From contig NZ_CP132204.1 of NCBI RefSeq assembly GCF_030718995.1, positions 2,790,001 through 2,854,000 of the forward strand: 64,000 nucleotides of DNA, given 5' to 3'. The notes beneath the pieces are model-generated. The model was given only the letters and a program-made list of their open reading frames with translations. It was not told the DNA's origin and did not search any database. The position numbers and the translations under genes are program-made. Below, piece by piece: positions 1-8,969 of this stretch. Origin of the DNA: Arthrobacter oryzae. Its GTDB lineage: Bacteria; Actinomycetota; Actinomycetes; Actinomycetales; Micrococcaceae. Each line of letters opens with the position of its first letter. The stretch's first letter is position 1.

Positions 1-921
1 CAGGCGTTCGAGGGCGCTTCGCCGCTCAAATACGACGAGACGCGCGATGTCATCGCCAATACGGCCACCGGTGTGGACTACACCCCAGTCAAGCAAGGCG
101 ACAGGGAGTACTTCGTTGACGCAGAGGGAAAGCGGTTGTCCGACCAGTCCTGGCTGGCCAATGTCGGCTTTGCGAACTATCTGCGCGTCTTTTCGGACCC
201 AAGGATCAGTGGGGATTTCCTGCAGATCTTCGCCTGGACGTTCATCTTCGCAACAGTGTCGGTAGCAGGAACGTTCCTGCTCGGGCTGGGGCTGGCTACC
301 GCGCTTAACGATCCGCGGATCAAGGGGCAGCGTTTCTACCGGGCCATCCTCATCCTGCCCTACGCGATCCCGGGATTTATCGCCCTGCTGGTCTGGTCCA
401 GCTTCTGGAACAAAGACTTCGGCCTGATCAACAACTCCCTGGGACTCGACCTCAACTGGCTTGGTGACCCGTTCTTGGCGAAGGCTGCCATCCTGCTGAC
501 CAATTTCTGGATGGGGTTCCCTTACATGTTCCTGGTCTGCACCGGAGCCCTCCAGGCCATCCCGGCCGACCTTAAGGAAGCATCACGGATCGACGGCGCC
601 AGCGGATTCCTAGGCTTTCGAAAGATCACGTTCCCGCTGCTCCTGGTGACTGTTGCCCCTCTGCTGGTATCCACCTTCGCCTTCAATTTCAACAACTTCA
701 ACGCCATCTACCTGCTGACAGAAGGCGGACCGTTCGATCCCGCGAACCCGACGGCGGGAGCAACTGACATCCTGATCAGCTACACCTACCGCCTGGCCTT
801 CGGCGGGCAGGGCGCACAGCTCGGTTTTGCCGCGGCCGTGTCAGTGCTGCTGTTCGTTCTTACCGGCATCATCGCCGCAATTCAGTTCCGTTTTACGCGC
901 ACCCTGGAAGAGGTGAACTGA
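1..921 (+). CDS. malF: MalF-type sugar ABC transporter permease (5' partial)
   Basis: Inner-membrane permease of a maltose/maltodextrin-type ABC importer, probably pairing with the next gene to form the sugar channel. The reading frame is open to the left window edge, so the N terminus is missing; the GTG at 73 is not a convincing start because in-frame codons continue upstream. The first 50 or so visible residues look like the extracytoplasmic loop of MalF proteins, followed by about six hydrophobic segments. The ATPase-contact EAA loop is visible near residue 200 (KEASRIDGAS...G, then FPLL). It overlaps the next start by one base (TGATG), so translation is coupled. The solute-binding protein would be expected upstream, outside the window. 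Family assignment is confident; the substrate rests on the adjacent GH13 enzymes. Confidence 0.9.
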   Translation, partial: QAFEGASPLKYDETRDVIANTATGVDYTPVKQGDREYFVDAEGKRLSDQSWLANVGFANYLRVFSDPRISGDFLQIFAWTFIFATVSVAGTFLLGLGLATALNDPRIKGQRFYRAILILPYAIPGFIALLVWSSFWNKDFGLINNSLGLDLNWLGDPFLAKAAILLTNFWMGFPYMFLVCTGALQAIPADLKEASRIDGASGFLGFRKITFPLLLVTVAPLLVSTFAFNFNNFNAIYLLTEGGPFDPANPTAGATDILISYTYRLAFGGQGAQLGFAAAVSVLLFVLTGIIAAIQFRFTRTLEEVN

Positions 922-1850
922 TGTCGTCTTCCCAGACACGTCTCGCTGAAGTACCGGTCCAGGAGCCGCACCGTACCCCCGCCTCCCGGCGCAGGCACCA
1001 TCGAACCCGATGGTTTGCCGAAGTGGGATGGCGCCACCTCGTGGCACTTGCTGCGGTGTTCATAGCCCTGTTCCCCGTTTTGTTCATTGTCTCGGCGGCG
1101 CTCAATCCGCTGGGCACCGTGGCCTCCACCAGCCTGATTCCCCGTGAAGTGAGCCTTGTGCATTTTGAGGCCCTCTTCACAGACCCCAACCGGCCTTATC
1201 TGCGGTGGTTTGCCAACACGCTGATCATCAGTACAGTGGTCACGCTGGGACAGATCCTGTGCAGCGCCCTGGCCGCCTACGCCTTTTCCCGGTTCCGCTT
1301 CAGCGGCCGGCGAATCGGCCTGCTCAGCCTGCTTCTCATCCAAATGTTCCCCCAGTTCCTCGCTGTAGTGGCGTTGTACCTGATGTTCACTGCCATCGGT
1401 GAGGTCATTCCCCAGCTCGGCTTGAACACCCTCCTGGGGTACGGACTCCTGCTCATGGGCGGAGCGCTCTCGCAGGTGTGGCTGATCAAGGGATTCTTCG
1501 ATTCGGTGCCGAAGGAACTGGACGAGGCGGCGATCATGGACGGAGCGGACCACGCCACGGTGTTCTTCCGGGTCATCTTTCCGCTGGTAACCCCGATCCT
1601 TGCAGTCACCGGCCTGTTGTCTTTCATCGGTGTACTGGGCGAATTTGTCCTGGCATCAATCTTCCTCACCGATAACGACGTCAAGACCTTGGCCGTCGGC
1701 CTGTACGCCACCATCGATGCCGACCGGTCGGGCAACCTGGGCGTCTTCGCCGCAGGAGCCCTCCTGACCAGCCTGCCCGTGGTGCTGCTGTTCCAGTTCC
1801 TGCAGAAGTTCATCACCGGGGGACTTACCGCCGGGGCGGTCAAGGGATGA
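921..1850 (+). CDS. malG: MalG-type sugar ABC transporter permease
   Basis: Second permease of the maltodextrin-type importer, 309 aa, the usual length for MalG-like CUT1 permeases. A basic cytoplasmic N terminus of about 45 residues precedes about six membrane segments. The EAA loop is clear: DEAAIMDGAD, then VIFPLVTP. The ATG overlaps the malF stop by one base, and the stop overlaps the next start (ATGA at 1847-1850), so four genes are translationally coupled. No ATP-binding subunit lies in this cluster. CUT1 importers of actinobacteria often share an MsiK-type ATPase encoded elsewhere, so its absence is not by itself a defect. Confidence 0.92.
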   Translation: MSSSQTRLAEVPVQEPHRTPASRRRHHRTRWFAEVGWRHLVALAAVFIALFPVLFIVSAALNPLGTVASTSLIPREVSLVHFEALFTDPNRPYLRWFANTLIISTVVTLGQILCSALAAYAFSRFRFSGRRIGLLSLLLIQMFPQFLAVVALYLMFTAIGEVIPQLGLNTLLGYGLLLMGGALSQVWLIKGFFDSVPKELDEAAIMDGADHATVFFRVIFPLVTPILAVTGLLSFIGVLGEFVLASIFLTDNDVKTLAVGLYATIDADRSGNLGVFAAGALLTSLPVVLLFQFLQKFITGGLTAGAVKG

Positions 1851-3697
1851 CCGCGCAGCTATGGAACCAGCCGCACCATGACGGCTCGGCGATGTACGTT
1901 TCCAATCCCAACCCTGAACTGGGGGAAACAGTCATGGTGTTCCTTCGGGTTCCCCGCGCCAGCGGTGTAACGAAGGCATTGCTCCGCGTGTGTATCGACG
2001 GCGAACAGGCCCTCCTGGCCGCGGACGTTGACCGCGAAGACGGCAATGAATTTTGGCTGCGCGCGGATTTCCCGCTGGAGAACCCTGTGGTGAACTACCG
2101 GTGGCTGCTCGACGGCCCACCGGGCGGTTACCAGTGGTTGAACGGGACCGGCCTGCACACCGGTGACGTAACGGACGCCAGCGACTTCCGGATCACCGCC
2201 TACGCGCCGCCGCCTGCCTGGGCGGCCGGGTCCGTGATCTACCAGATCTTCCCGGACCGCTTCGCAAAATCGATCGACCGGCCGGCACCCGACTGGGCCA
2301 TCCCCGAGGACTGGGGGAACAAGGTCATCGGACGAGGACCCGAGACCCCCTACCAGTACTTCGGCGGAGACCTGGACGGAATCGCCGCCCGTCTCGGGCA
2401 CATTGCGTCCCTGGGGGTGGACACGGTCTACCTGACGCCGATCTTCCCCGCGCGTTCAAACCACCGGTATGACGCTTCCAGTTTCGAGCAGGTGGATCCG
2501 TTGCTTGGCGGCGACGAGGCACTGCAACGACTGTCCGGTGCTTTGCATGCCCGGGGCATGCGCCTGCTTGGGGACCTGACCACGAACCATTGCGGGGACG
2601 CCCACGAGTGGTTCAAGACCGCGATTGCAGATCCGGACAGCGTCGAAGCAGGATTCTTCCTCTTCACCAAACACCCTGACGAGTACGTGTGCTGGTTCGG
2701 GCACAAGTCCCTTCCCAAGTTCAACCACGCCAACCCGGAATTGCGCCGGCGCCTCTACGAGGGCAAGGAATCCGTTGTGGCCCGCTGGCTGGGGCCGGAC
2801 GGGTTTGACGGGTGGCGCATCGACGTCGCCAATATGACCGGACGGCACGGGACTACCGATCTGAACCACATGGTGTCCACCACCCTCCGCCGGACCATGG
2901 CCGAAACCGATCCGGACGCGTTGTTGCTGGCTGAACATAGCCACGATGCATCACAGGACTTGCAGGTTGATGGCTGGCACGGAGTAATGAACTACGCCGG
3001 ATTCACCCGCCCTGTATGGCAATGGCTGAAGCCCGCAGCCCCCGTTCCGTTCGAGCCGGGGCCGTTTGTTGCCATTCCGCGGCTCTCCGGGAAGGACATC
3101 GTCGGCTCCATGCGTGACTTCGCCGCAGCCGCTCCCTGGCGTGCCACTGCCCACGCCCTGAACCTGGTGGGTTCCCACGACACCTTCCGGATCAGCACCA
3201 TGCTCGGCGACCCACGTCTCGTCACAGTGGCTTTTGGCCTGCTGGCCACCATGCCCGGTATCCCCATGTTGTGGGCGGGAGATGAGATCGGGCAAGAGGG
3301 CGATAACGGTGAAGACGGCCGGCGCCCCTTCCCCTGGGACAAACCTGACGAATGGGACCATGACCGGCTCGCCGCCACACGTGCTCTATTCCAGGCGCGG
3401 AAGCAGTCCGAAGCCCTCCGGCATGGCGGACTGCGGTGGCTCACCATCGGCGAGGACGCCTTCACTTTCCTGCGTGAATCGCCCCATGAAACGGTCCTGG
3501 TCCACGCTGCACGGGGGGACCACGCCGCAGTCAAGATGCCGGCCGGCGTGGTCGGCGCCCACCTTCGCGGCCTGGCAGGAACCCCGGACCTCCACGCAGA
3601 CACCGAGGGAACCATTACCCTGCCCAACCAGGGGCCCAGCCTTGCCATGTGGCGCTGTGAAGCGCCCGCCACAGGATTCGAAAGGAACCATCAATGA
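1847..3697 (+). CDS. GH13 glycoside hydrolase, cyclomaltodextrinase/neopullulanase-like
   Basis: Cytoplasmic 616-aa enzyme of the alpha-amylase superfamily, expected to hydrolyse imported maltodextrins. Residues 1-115 resemble the N-terminal beta-sandwich domain (CBM34 type) of cyclomaltodextrinase/neopullulanase enzymes. The TIM barrel starts at about 125 (VIYQIFPDRF). The conserved GH13 regions are present: DLTTNH (region I), GWRIDVAN with nucleophile Asp326, LLAEH with acid/base Glu363, and GSHD with Asp445 (region IV). No signal peptide. Start ATG overlaps the malG stop. The exact specificity (cyclodextrins, pullulan-derived oligosaccharides or maltodextrins) cannot be told from the sequence. 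Confidence 0.88.
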   Translation: MTAQLWNQPHHDGSAMYVSNPNPELGETVMVFLRVPRASGVTKALLRVCIDGEQALLAADVDREDGNEFWLRADFPLENPVVNYRWLLDGPPGGYQWLNGTGLHTGDVTDASDFRITAYAPPPAWAAGSVIYQIFPDRFAKSIDRPAPDWAIPEDWGNKVIGRGPETPYQYFGGDLDGIAARLGHIASLGVDTVYLTPIFPARSNHRYDASSFEQVDPLLGGDEALQRLSGALHARGMRLLGDLTTNHCGDAHEWFKTAIADPDSVEAGFFLFTKHPDEYVCWFGHKSLPKFNHANPELRRRLYEGKESVVARWLGPDGFDGWRIDVANMTGRHGTTDLNHMVSTTLRRTMAETDPDALLLAEHSHDASQDLQVDGWHGVMNYAGFTRPVWQWLKPAAPVPFEPGPFVAIPRLSGKDIVGSMRDFAAAAPWRATAHALNLVGSHDTFRISTMLGDPRLVTVAFGLLATMPGIPMLWAGDEIGQEGDNGEDGRRPFPWDKPDEWDHDRLAATRALFQARKQSEALRHGGLRWLTIGEDAFTFLRESPHETVLVHAARGDHAAVKMPAGVVGAHLRGLAGTPDLHADTEGTITLPNQGPSLAMWRCEAPATGFERNHQ

Positions 3698-5424
3698 CCG
3701 TCTCATCCCACTCGCGGCAGAAGACCCGCCAACTTTCCCCGGCCCACGACTGGTGGCGCCAGGCCTCCGTCTACCAGATCTACCCGCGCAGTTTCCATGA
3801 CAGCAACGGGGACGGACTGGGCGACCTGCCCGGTATCACGGCCAAGGTGCCCTACCTGAGGAAGCTGGGCATCGACGCCGTATGGCTCAGCCCCTTCTAT
3901 CCCTCCGCGCTTGCGGACGGAGGGTACGACGTCGACGACTACCGCAATGTGGACCCCCGGCTGGGCACCCTGGCAGACTTCGACGAGATGACCGCGGCGC
4001 TGCACGAAGCAGGCATCAAACTGATTGTCGACATCGTTCCCAACCATTCATCCGACCGCCACGAATGGTTCCGCGAGGCGCTGTTTTCCCCCGCCGGTTC
4101 TCCAGCCAGGGACCGCTACATATTCCGCGACGGGCTGGGACCCGGCGGAAACGAGCCGCCGTCGGACTGGCAGTCGATCTTCGGCGGTTCAGCATGGGAA
4201 CGGATCACGGAACCGGACGGTACTCCCGGACAGTGGTACCTCCACCTGTTCGCCAAGGAGCAGCCCGACTTCAACTGGGAGAACCAGGAGGTCCGCGAGG
4301 ACTTCCTCACCACGCTCCGGTTCTGGGCCGACCGCGGTGTTGATGGGTTCCGCGTTGACGTGGCACACGGCCTGACCAAGCACCTCCCCGAGACCCTGCC
4401 GGCTGAGATCGAGATGCCGGGCATGGCCTCGGAACACGGGCAGCACCTGTTTTGGGACCGTGACGAGGTCCACGACATCTATGCCCAATGGCGGCAGGTG
4501 TTCAACGAATACGATCCGCCCCGTATGGCCGTAGCCGAAGCGTGGGTCCACCCGTCCCGGAGGGCCCGCTACGCCAGCCCGGAAGGCCTGGGGCAGGCCT
4601 TCAACTTCGACCTCCTGACGGCGGACTTCGACGCGGCGGAGTTCCGCTCCTCCATCACCAGGAACCTCGCTGAAGCTGACGCCACAGGGGCCTCTTCCAC
4701 CTGGGTGTTCTCCAACCACGACGTGGTCCGCCACCCCACCCGCTACGGGCTCTCTGCAGCTCCGGCGCCTGTGGCAGCCGTGGACACGGAGACGGGCACG
4801 CCGATGGCAGGCGGAGCACATGATGGCAAAGCGTGGCTGCTGGCCGGCGCGCCGGAGCACGAACTCAACCGGGACCTTGGACTCGCCCGTGCAAAGGCCG
4901 CCACGCTGCTGATGCTGGCCCTTCCCGGATCCGCCTATCTGTACCAGGGGGAGGAACTGGGGCTGCATGAGGTGACTGACATCCCGGATGGGCAACGGCA
5001 GGACCCCGCATTTTTCCGCAACCCTGGCGTGGACATCGGACGGGACGGCTGCCGTGTGCCACTTCCCTGGGACGCGGACCACACCGCCTTCGGCTTCAGC
5101 GCCACCGGGGCGCACCTGCCCCAGCCGCAGTGGTTCAGCAAGGTGGCCGCAGAACTGCAGGAAAGGAACCCCCGGTCCACCCTGAATCTCTACCGGAAAG
5201 CTCTTTGGCTCCGCGGGATCCTGCAGGGGCCGGAGGAACTGCAGTGGATTGAGGAGGATGACCCGCAGGTCCTTCACTTCGCCCGTCCGCAAGGCTGGCA
5301 CAGCGTCACCAACTTCGGCAATAAGCCCGTGCCGCTCCCCGTCGGCCTGGTGCTCTTGTCCAGTGGCGTCCTTCCCCAGGACGGAACGCTGCCGCCTGCC
5401 ACTACCGTGTGGATGACCCGCTAG
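3694..5424 (+). CDS. GH13 alpha-glucosidase / oligo-1,6-glucosidase-like
   Basis: Cytoplasmic 576-aa alpha-glucosidase-type GH13 enzyme that would release glucose from short maltooligosaccharides. It starts with the typical YQIYPRSF and the GDGLGDLPGI stretch seen in oligo-1,6-glucosidases, alpha-glucosidases and trehalose-phosphate hydrolases. Catalytic residues fit: DIVPNH (region I), GFRVDVAH with nucleophile Asp222, VAEAW with Glu282, SNHD with Asp343. VxPNHS followed by DRHEWF favours an alpha-glucosidase. The start overlaps the previous stop by 4 bp (ATGA), making this the last gene of the operon. It converges with the ThDP enzyme gene with only 18 bp between stops, and I see no strong terminator there. 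Confidence 0.9.
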   Translation: MTVSSHSRQKTRQLSPAHDWWRQASVYQIYPRSFHDSNGDGLGDLPGITAKVPYLRKLGIDAVWLSPFYPSALADGGYDVDDYRNVDPRLGTLADFDEMTAALHEAGIKLIVDIVPNHSSDRHEWFREALFSPAGSPARDRYIFRDGLGPGGNEPPSDWQSIFGGSAWERITEPDGTPGQWYLHLFAKEQPDFNWENQEVREDFLTTLRFWADRGVDGFRVDVAHGLTKHLPETLPAEIEMPGMASEHGQHLFWDRDEVHDIYAQWRQVFNEYDPPRMAVAEAWVHPSRRARYASPEGLGQAFNFDLLTADFDAAEFRSSITRNLAEADATGASSTWVFSNHDVVRHPTRYGLSAAPAPVAAVDTETGTPMAGGAHDGKAWLLAGAPEHELNRDLGLARAKAATLLMLALPGSAYLYQGEELGLHEVTDIPDGQRQDPAFFRNPGVDIGRDGCRVPLPWDADHTAFGFSATGAHLPQPQWFSKVAAELQERNPRSTLNLYRKALWLRGILQGPEELQWIEEDDPQVLHFARPQGWHSVTNFGNKPVPLPVGLVLLSSGVLPQDGTLPPATTVWMTR

Positions 5425-5442
5425 TCATCGCAGGACGGGCAG

Positions 5443-7101
5443 CTACCCCGCTACCGCCGCCTTCGCCTCCTGCTTGGCCGCCATCCACTCGCTCATCCAC
5501 GGTGCCCGGACGCTCGACGTGATTCGGCAGTCGGCCACGAAGGTTCCCTTCGCGCCGGCGTCGATCCAGCCCTGGAGCGCGGAAAGATCCGCCAGGGAGC
5601 GGATGATCGCCGACTCAGCCCCCAAAGCACGGGCGACGCCGCTGAAGTCCACTTCGGGGATCAGCATGGGCTTTTCGGTCAGGCCCTGGGAGCCGTACTG
5701 GTGGATCTCGGCTCCGTAGGCGGCGTCGTTGTAGATCACGACGACGGCGCTGCTCGCCGCCCCGATCAGCGATTCGAGGTCGGACAGGCCCATGAGGAAA
5801 CCGCCGTCGCCGGAGGCCAGCACCAGGGTGCGGCCGTCCTCCACCGCACGGGCTGCCCCGACGGCGCTGGCAAGGCCCAGCCCGATGGTCTGGAAGGCCG
5901 TTCCCACCATGACCAGGTCCTGCGGCCGCGGGATGTTCCAGTACATGGGGGCCCAGCCGAGGAAGTGCCCTCCGTCCTGGACCACCGTGCGGCGCTCCGG
6001 CAGCACGGCGTCCAGCGCGATGGCCAGGGAACGCGGGTCCAGCCTGCCGTCCCCGGTCTCGTCGGAGCCGGCCTGGTGGCCCGGTCCCTCGGCCAGGCGC
6101 TTGCGGGCTTCCGCGCGCCAGGCAGCTGCTGAAGCCTCGCCGTCCAGCATCCCCAGGATGCGTCCCGCAGCAGACTTCACGTCCGCGCTGACGAACGTGT
6201 CCACCCGGGGGTGTGTCGGCTGCAGGGCGGTGTCGATCTGGATGACGGTGCTGTCCTGGCCGAGCAGGTGCCCGAACCGCATGGTGAAGGGGCTCAGGCT
6301 TGCCCCGGCCACCAGGACCACGTCGGCTTCACCCATGAGCCCGGCCGCGGTGTCCGTGCCGAACCCGCCCGCGACGCCAAGGTACCCCTCGCCTTCGAGC
6401 AGGTTGAGTGCCAGGACGGTTCCGGCGGTCAGCGCGCCCAGGCGGTCGGCGAGTTCCCGGAGCTCCGGGCCGGCGCCGGCGAGGTGCGCACCGCGGCCGG
6501 CGAGGATCAGCGGCCGCTTCGCTCCGGCGAGCAGGCGGGCTACCTGCCCAAGGCCGCCGTCGACGTCGTCACTAACTGTTGGTGCCAGCGGCACCGGAGG
6601 TTCTTCGTCCGCAGCCTCGAGTGCTGCGAGGTCGTAGGGGATGGCAATGACGACGGCGGTGCGCTTGGTGAGCGCGTATTCCACCGCCTGCTGCGTGATG
6701 GAGCCCGCGGCGTCGCGGGTGACAGTGAAGGTGGCCGCGCCGAGTCCTGCGGCGATTGCTGCCTGGTCCACGTCCTGGGGCCGGGCGCCGCTGCTCGGGG
6801 CGTCGCCGGTGACCAGCACGACCGGGATCTGCGCCTGGACCGCCTCGGCGAGGGCGGTGAGTGCGTTGGTGTAGCCGGGGCCGTAGGTGGTGGTGCCGGC
6901 GGCGAGGCGTCCTGACGTCCGGTAGTAGGCGTCGGCCGCGGCGATGGCGGCGCCTTCATGGCGGACGGCGGAGAAGCGGAGGCCCAGCTTTTCCGCGGCG
7001 TCCAGGAAGTAGACGTTGCCGTTGCCCATAACGCCGAAGACATCGCTGACATAGCTGCTGAGAACCTGTGCCACGCGGCCGGAGACGGTAAGTGAAGTCA
7101 T
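5443..7101 (-). CDS. Thiamine diphosphate-dependent enzyme, acetolactate synthase/2-oxo acid decarboxylase-like
   Basis: 552-aa ThDP enzyme with the usual three-domain order. The N-terminal pyrimidine-binding domain carries the conserved Glu (VRHEGAAIAAADAYYR). The central domain spans about residues 190-330. The C-terminal pyrophosphate domain shows the GDGGFLMGLSDLES...YNDAAYG cofactor motif near residues 440-475. Family members include acetolactate synthases, benzoylformate/indolepyruvate decarboxylases and similar enzymes; sequence alone does not decide. Lying beside an Lrp/AsnC regulator, an aminotransferase and an amino-acid permease, a role on a 2-oxo acid made by transamination is plausible (inference). 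ATG at 7101; the AsnC-type gene ends 120 bp upstream in the same orientation. Confidence 0.8.
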   Translation of the reverse strand: MTSLTVSGRVAQVLSSYVSDVFGVMGNGNVYFLDAAEKLGLRFSAVRHEGAAIAAADAYYRTSGRLAAGTTTYGPGYTNALTALAEAVQAQIPVVLVTGDAPSSGARPQDVDQAAIAAGLGAATFTVTRDAAGSITQQAVEYALTKRTAVVIAIPYDLAALEAADEEPPVPLAPTVSDDVDGGLGQVARLLAGAKRPLILAGRGAHLAGAGPELRELADRLGALTAGTVLALNLLEGEGYLGVAGGFGTDTAAGLMGEADVVLVAGASLSPFTMRFGHLLGQDSTVIQIDTALQPTHPRVDTFVSADVKSAAGRILGMLDGEASAAAWRAEARKRLAEGPGHQAGSDETGDGRLDPRSLAIALDAVLPERRTVVQDGGHFLGWAPMYWNIPRPQDLVMVGTAFQTIGLGLASAVGAARAVEDGRTLVLASGDGGFLMGLSDLESLIGAASSAVVVIYNDAAYGAEIHQYGSQGLTEKPMLIPEVDFSGVARALGAESAIIRSLADLSALQGWIDAGAKGTFVADCRITSSVRAPWMSEWMAAKQEAKAAVAG

Positions 7102-7221
7102 GCAGGAATCATGTGGTCTGGTTCACAGATAGGCAAGAGAGGCCGATTTGATTGGGATTCTTGGCAGGAAGCAGGACTGCTAACTGAAAATTTGCCCACT
7201 TGTGGCGTGCATCATCCGCCC

Positions 7222-7725
7222 TTAGTGCGAGGGGCGGGATTCCTGCTCGGAGAGCCGGCTCAGGAGGCCGTCGTAGCGGGGCGGCATGAGTTCCAGTACG
7301 GAAATCGCGGTGCTGGTCCGTTGGATCCCCTCGATTTCCAGGATCTCGTTGGTGATGCGATAGAGATCTGCCGTGCTGCGGGCCACCACCTTGGCCATGA
7401 GGTCCGCGTCGCCGGTGGTGGCGTGCACCTCGATGACCTCCGGAATCGCGGCGAGCCCGTCTTCCACCGCACCTGTCCGCGTCTGGCTGATGGACAGCGA
7501 GAGGAAGGCCATCAGGTCATAGCCAAGTGCGGCGGGATCCAGCCTCCGGCTAAAGGAGCGGAGGGCGCCGCTGCGCTCGAGCCGAGCCAGCCGGGCGTGG
7601 ACGGTGTTCCGTGCGACGCCGAGCGTCCGCGAGAGTGCCAGGGCGCTGGCTTCCGGATCCTTGTCGAGGGCCAGGATGATCCTGCCATCGAGGGAATCCA
7701 GGGCGCGGGGGTTCGGGATGGTCAT
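7222..7725 (-). CDS. Lrp/AsnC family transcriptional regulator
   Basis: 167-aa amino-acid-responsive DNA-binding protein. An N-terminal winged helix-turn-helix (about residues 8-60: LDSLDGRIILAL, then LSRTLGVARNTVHARL) is followed by the RAM/AsnC ligand-binding domain (about 70-150, with TGDADLM). Length is normal for the family. It is transcribed toward the ThDP enzyme and is divergent from the aminotransferase with a 93-bp shared control region (7726-7818). It therefore probably controls both sides in response to an amino acid. The ligand is not readable from the sequence. Confidence 0.9.
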   Translation of the reverse strand: MTIPNPRALDSLDGRIILALDKDPEASALALSRTLGVARNTVHARLARLERSGALRSFSRRLDPAALGYDLMAFLSLSISQTRTGAVEDGLAAIPEVIEVHATTGDADLMAKVVARSTADLYRITNEILEIEGIQRTSTAISVLELMPPRYDGLLSRLSEQESRPSH

Positions 7726-7818
7726 ATTTTCACCACAGACTGTTGAAGTTGAGCAGAAGTCCCAATGGGTTGAGGGTATCTTGCATTGTGGGCGGGGTCA
7801 CAACCATGATCGGTCCTC

Positions 7819-8928
7819 ATGACCCGTGATCAGCTTCTAACCGCACCGGACACCGCGCTCCCCACCCTTCGTGGCGCGGTGGCCGGACTTCCGCCCTACG
7901 TCCCGGGACGGCGCAGCGCCGGCGCGGACATTGCAGCCCTCGCCAGCAACGAAAGCCACTACGAGCCGCTGCCCGCTGCCGCCGCTGCGGTGGCCGCGGC
8001 GGCCGGTACGATGAACCGCTACCCCGACAGTGCCGCCGTCGAACTCCGCGAACGGCTCGCCGGGCACCTGGGCGTCACCGCCGGGGAGGTCGCGGTAGGG
8101 CCTGGCAGCGTGGGCGTCCTCCAGCAGATCATCACCGGACTGTGCGACGCCGGCGATGACGTGATCTTCGCGTGGCGCTCCTTCGAGGCCTACCCCATCC
8201 TGGTTGAGCTGGCAGGCGCCCGGCCGGTCCGCATCCCGCTGGACGCCGCTGAGGGCCACGACCTCGAGGCCATGGCCGCGGCCGTCACTGACCGCACGAA
8301 GGTCATTCTGCTCTGCACCCCCAACAACCCCACCGGCGTGCCGATCAGCCACGAACGCATCGATGCCTTCCTGCAATCCGTCCGTTCCGACATCCTCGTG
8401 GTGATCGACGAGGCCTACGTGGAATACGCCGAAGCGGGCAGCGGCCCCGATTCCCTGGCGCTCTACCGCGAGTACCCGAACGTCTGCATCCTGCGCACCT
8501 TCTCCAAGGCGTACGGACTCGCCGGCCTGCGCGTGGGCTACGCCGTGGCGTCGCCGGACATCGCCGAGGGACTGCGCCGGACCGCCCTTCCCTTCTCCGT
8601 GAGTGCGCTGGCCCAGAAGGCGGCCATCGCGTCGCTGGACGCGGGGGAGGAGATGGAAGCGCGGGTGGCCGCCGTCAGGGAGGAGCGCGCCCGGATGGCC
8701 GCGCAGCTGGAAGCCCAGGGCTGGAAACTGCAGCCGAGCCAGGGCAATTTCCTGTGGATCCGCGCGGACGAGGGCCTCCGGGCGAGGCTGGTGGACGCGT
8801 TTGACGCCGCCGGCATCATGGTCCGCGCGTACCAGGGCGACGGCGTGCGGATCACCGTTGCCGATCCCGCCTCCAACGACCGTGTGCTCCGGCTTTTGGA
8901 AGCGCACGCAGCCTCGACAATCGACTGA
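7819..8928 (+). CDS. HisC-like class I/II PLP aminotransferase
   Basis: 369-aa PLP-dependent aminotransferase of the histidinol-phosphate/aromatic aminotransferase group. Seen: LASNESHYEPLP near the N terminus, TPNNPTG (cofactor and substrate binding), VIDEAYVEY with the conserved Asp and Tyr, and FSKAYGLAGLR with the Schiff-base lysine at about Lys230. In actinobacteria this family includes both HisC and aromatic (Pat) aminotransferases. With no histidine genes nearby and an amino-acid permease next to it, an amino-acid aminotransferase role, possibly aromatic, is more likely than histidine synthesis (inference). The ATG at 7819 has only a weak ribosome site. Confidence 0.85.
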   Translation: MTRDQLLTAPDTALPTLRGAVAGLPPYVPGRRSAGADIAALASNESHYEPLPAAAAAVAAAAGTMNRYPDSAAVELRERLAGHLGVTAGEVAVGPGSVGVLQQIITGLCDAGDDVIFAWRSFEAYPILVELAGARPVRIPLDAAEGHDLEAMAAAVTDRTKVILLCTPNNPTGVPISHERIDAFLQSVRSDILVVIDEAYVEYAEAGSGPDSLALYREYPNVCILRTFSKAYGLAGLRVGYAVASPDIAEGLRRTALPFSVSALAQKAAIASLDAGEEMEARVAAVREERARMAAQLEAQGWKLQPSQGNFLWIRADEGLRARLVDAFDAAGIMVRAYQGDGVRITVADPASNDRVLRLLEAHAASTID

Positions 8929-8969
8929 CCTTTTACCAACCCGTTCCACCTACAACCAGAGGAATTCCC

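Noticed and set aside
6540..7052. Second frame in the same direction as the ThDP gene
   Set aside because: It is a shifted reading of the ThDP coding region with Ser/Pro/Arg-rich translation.
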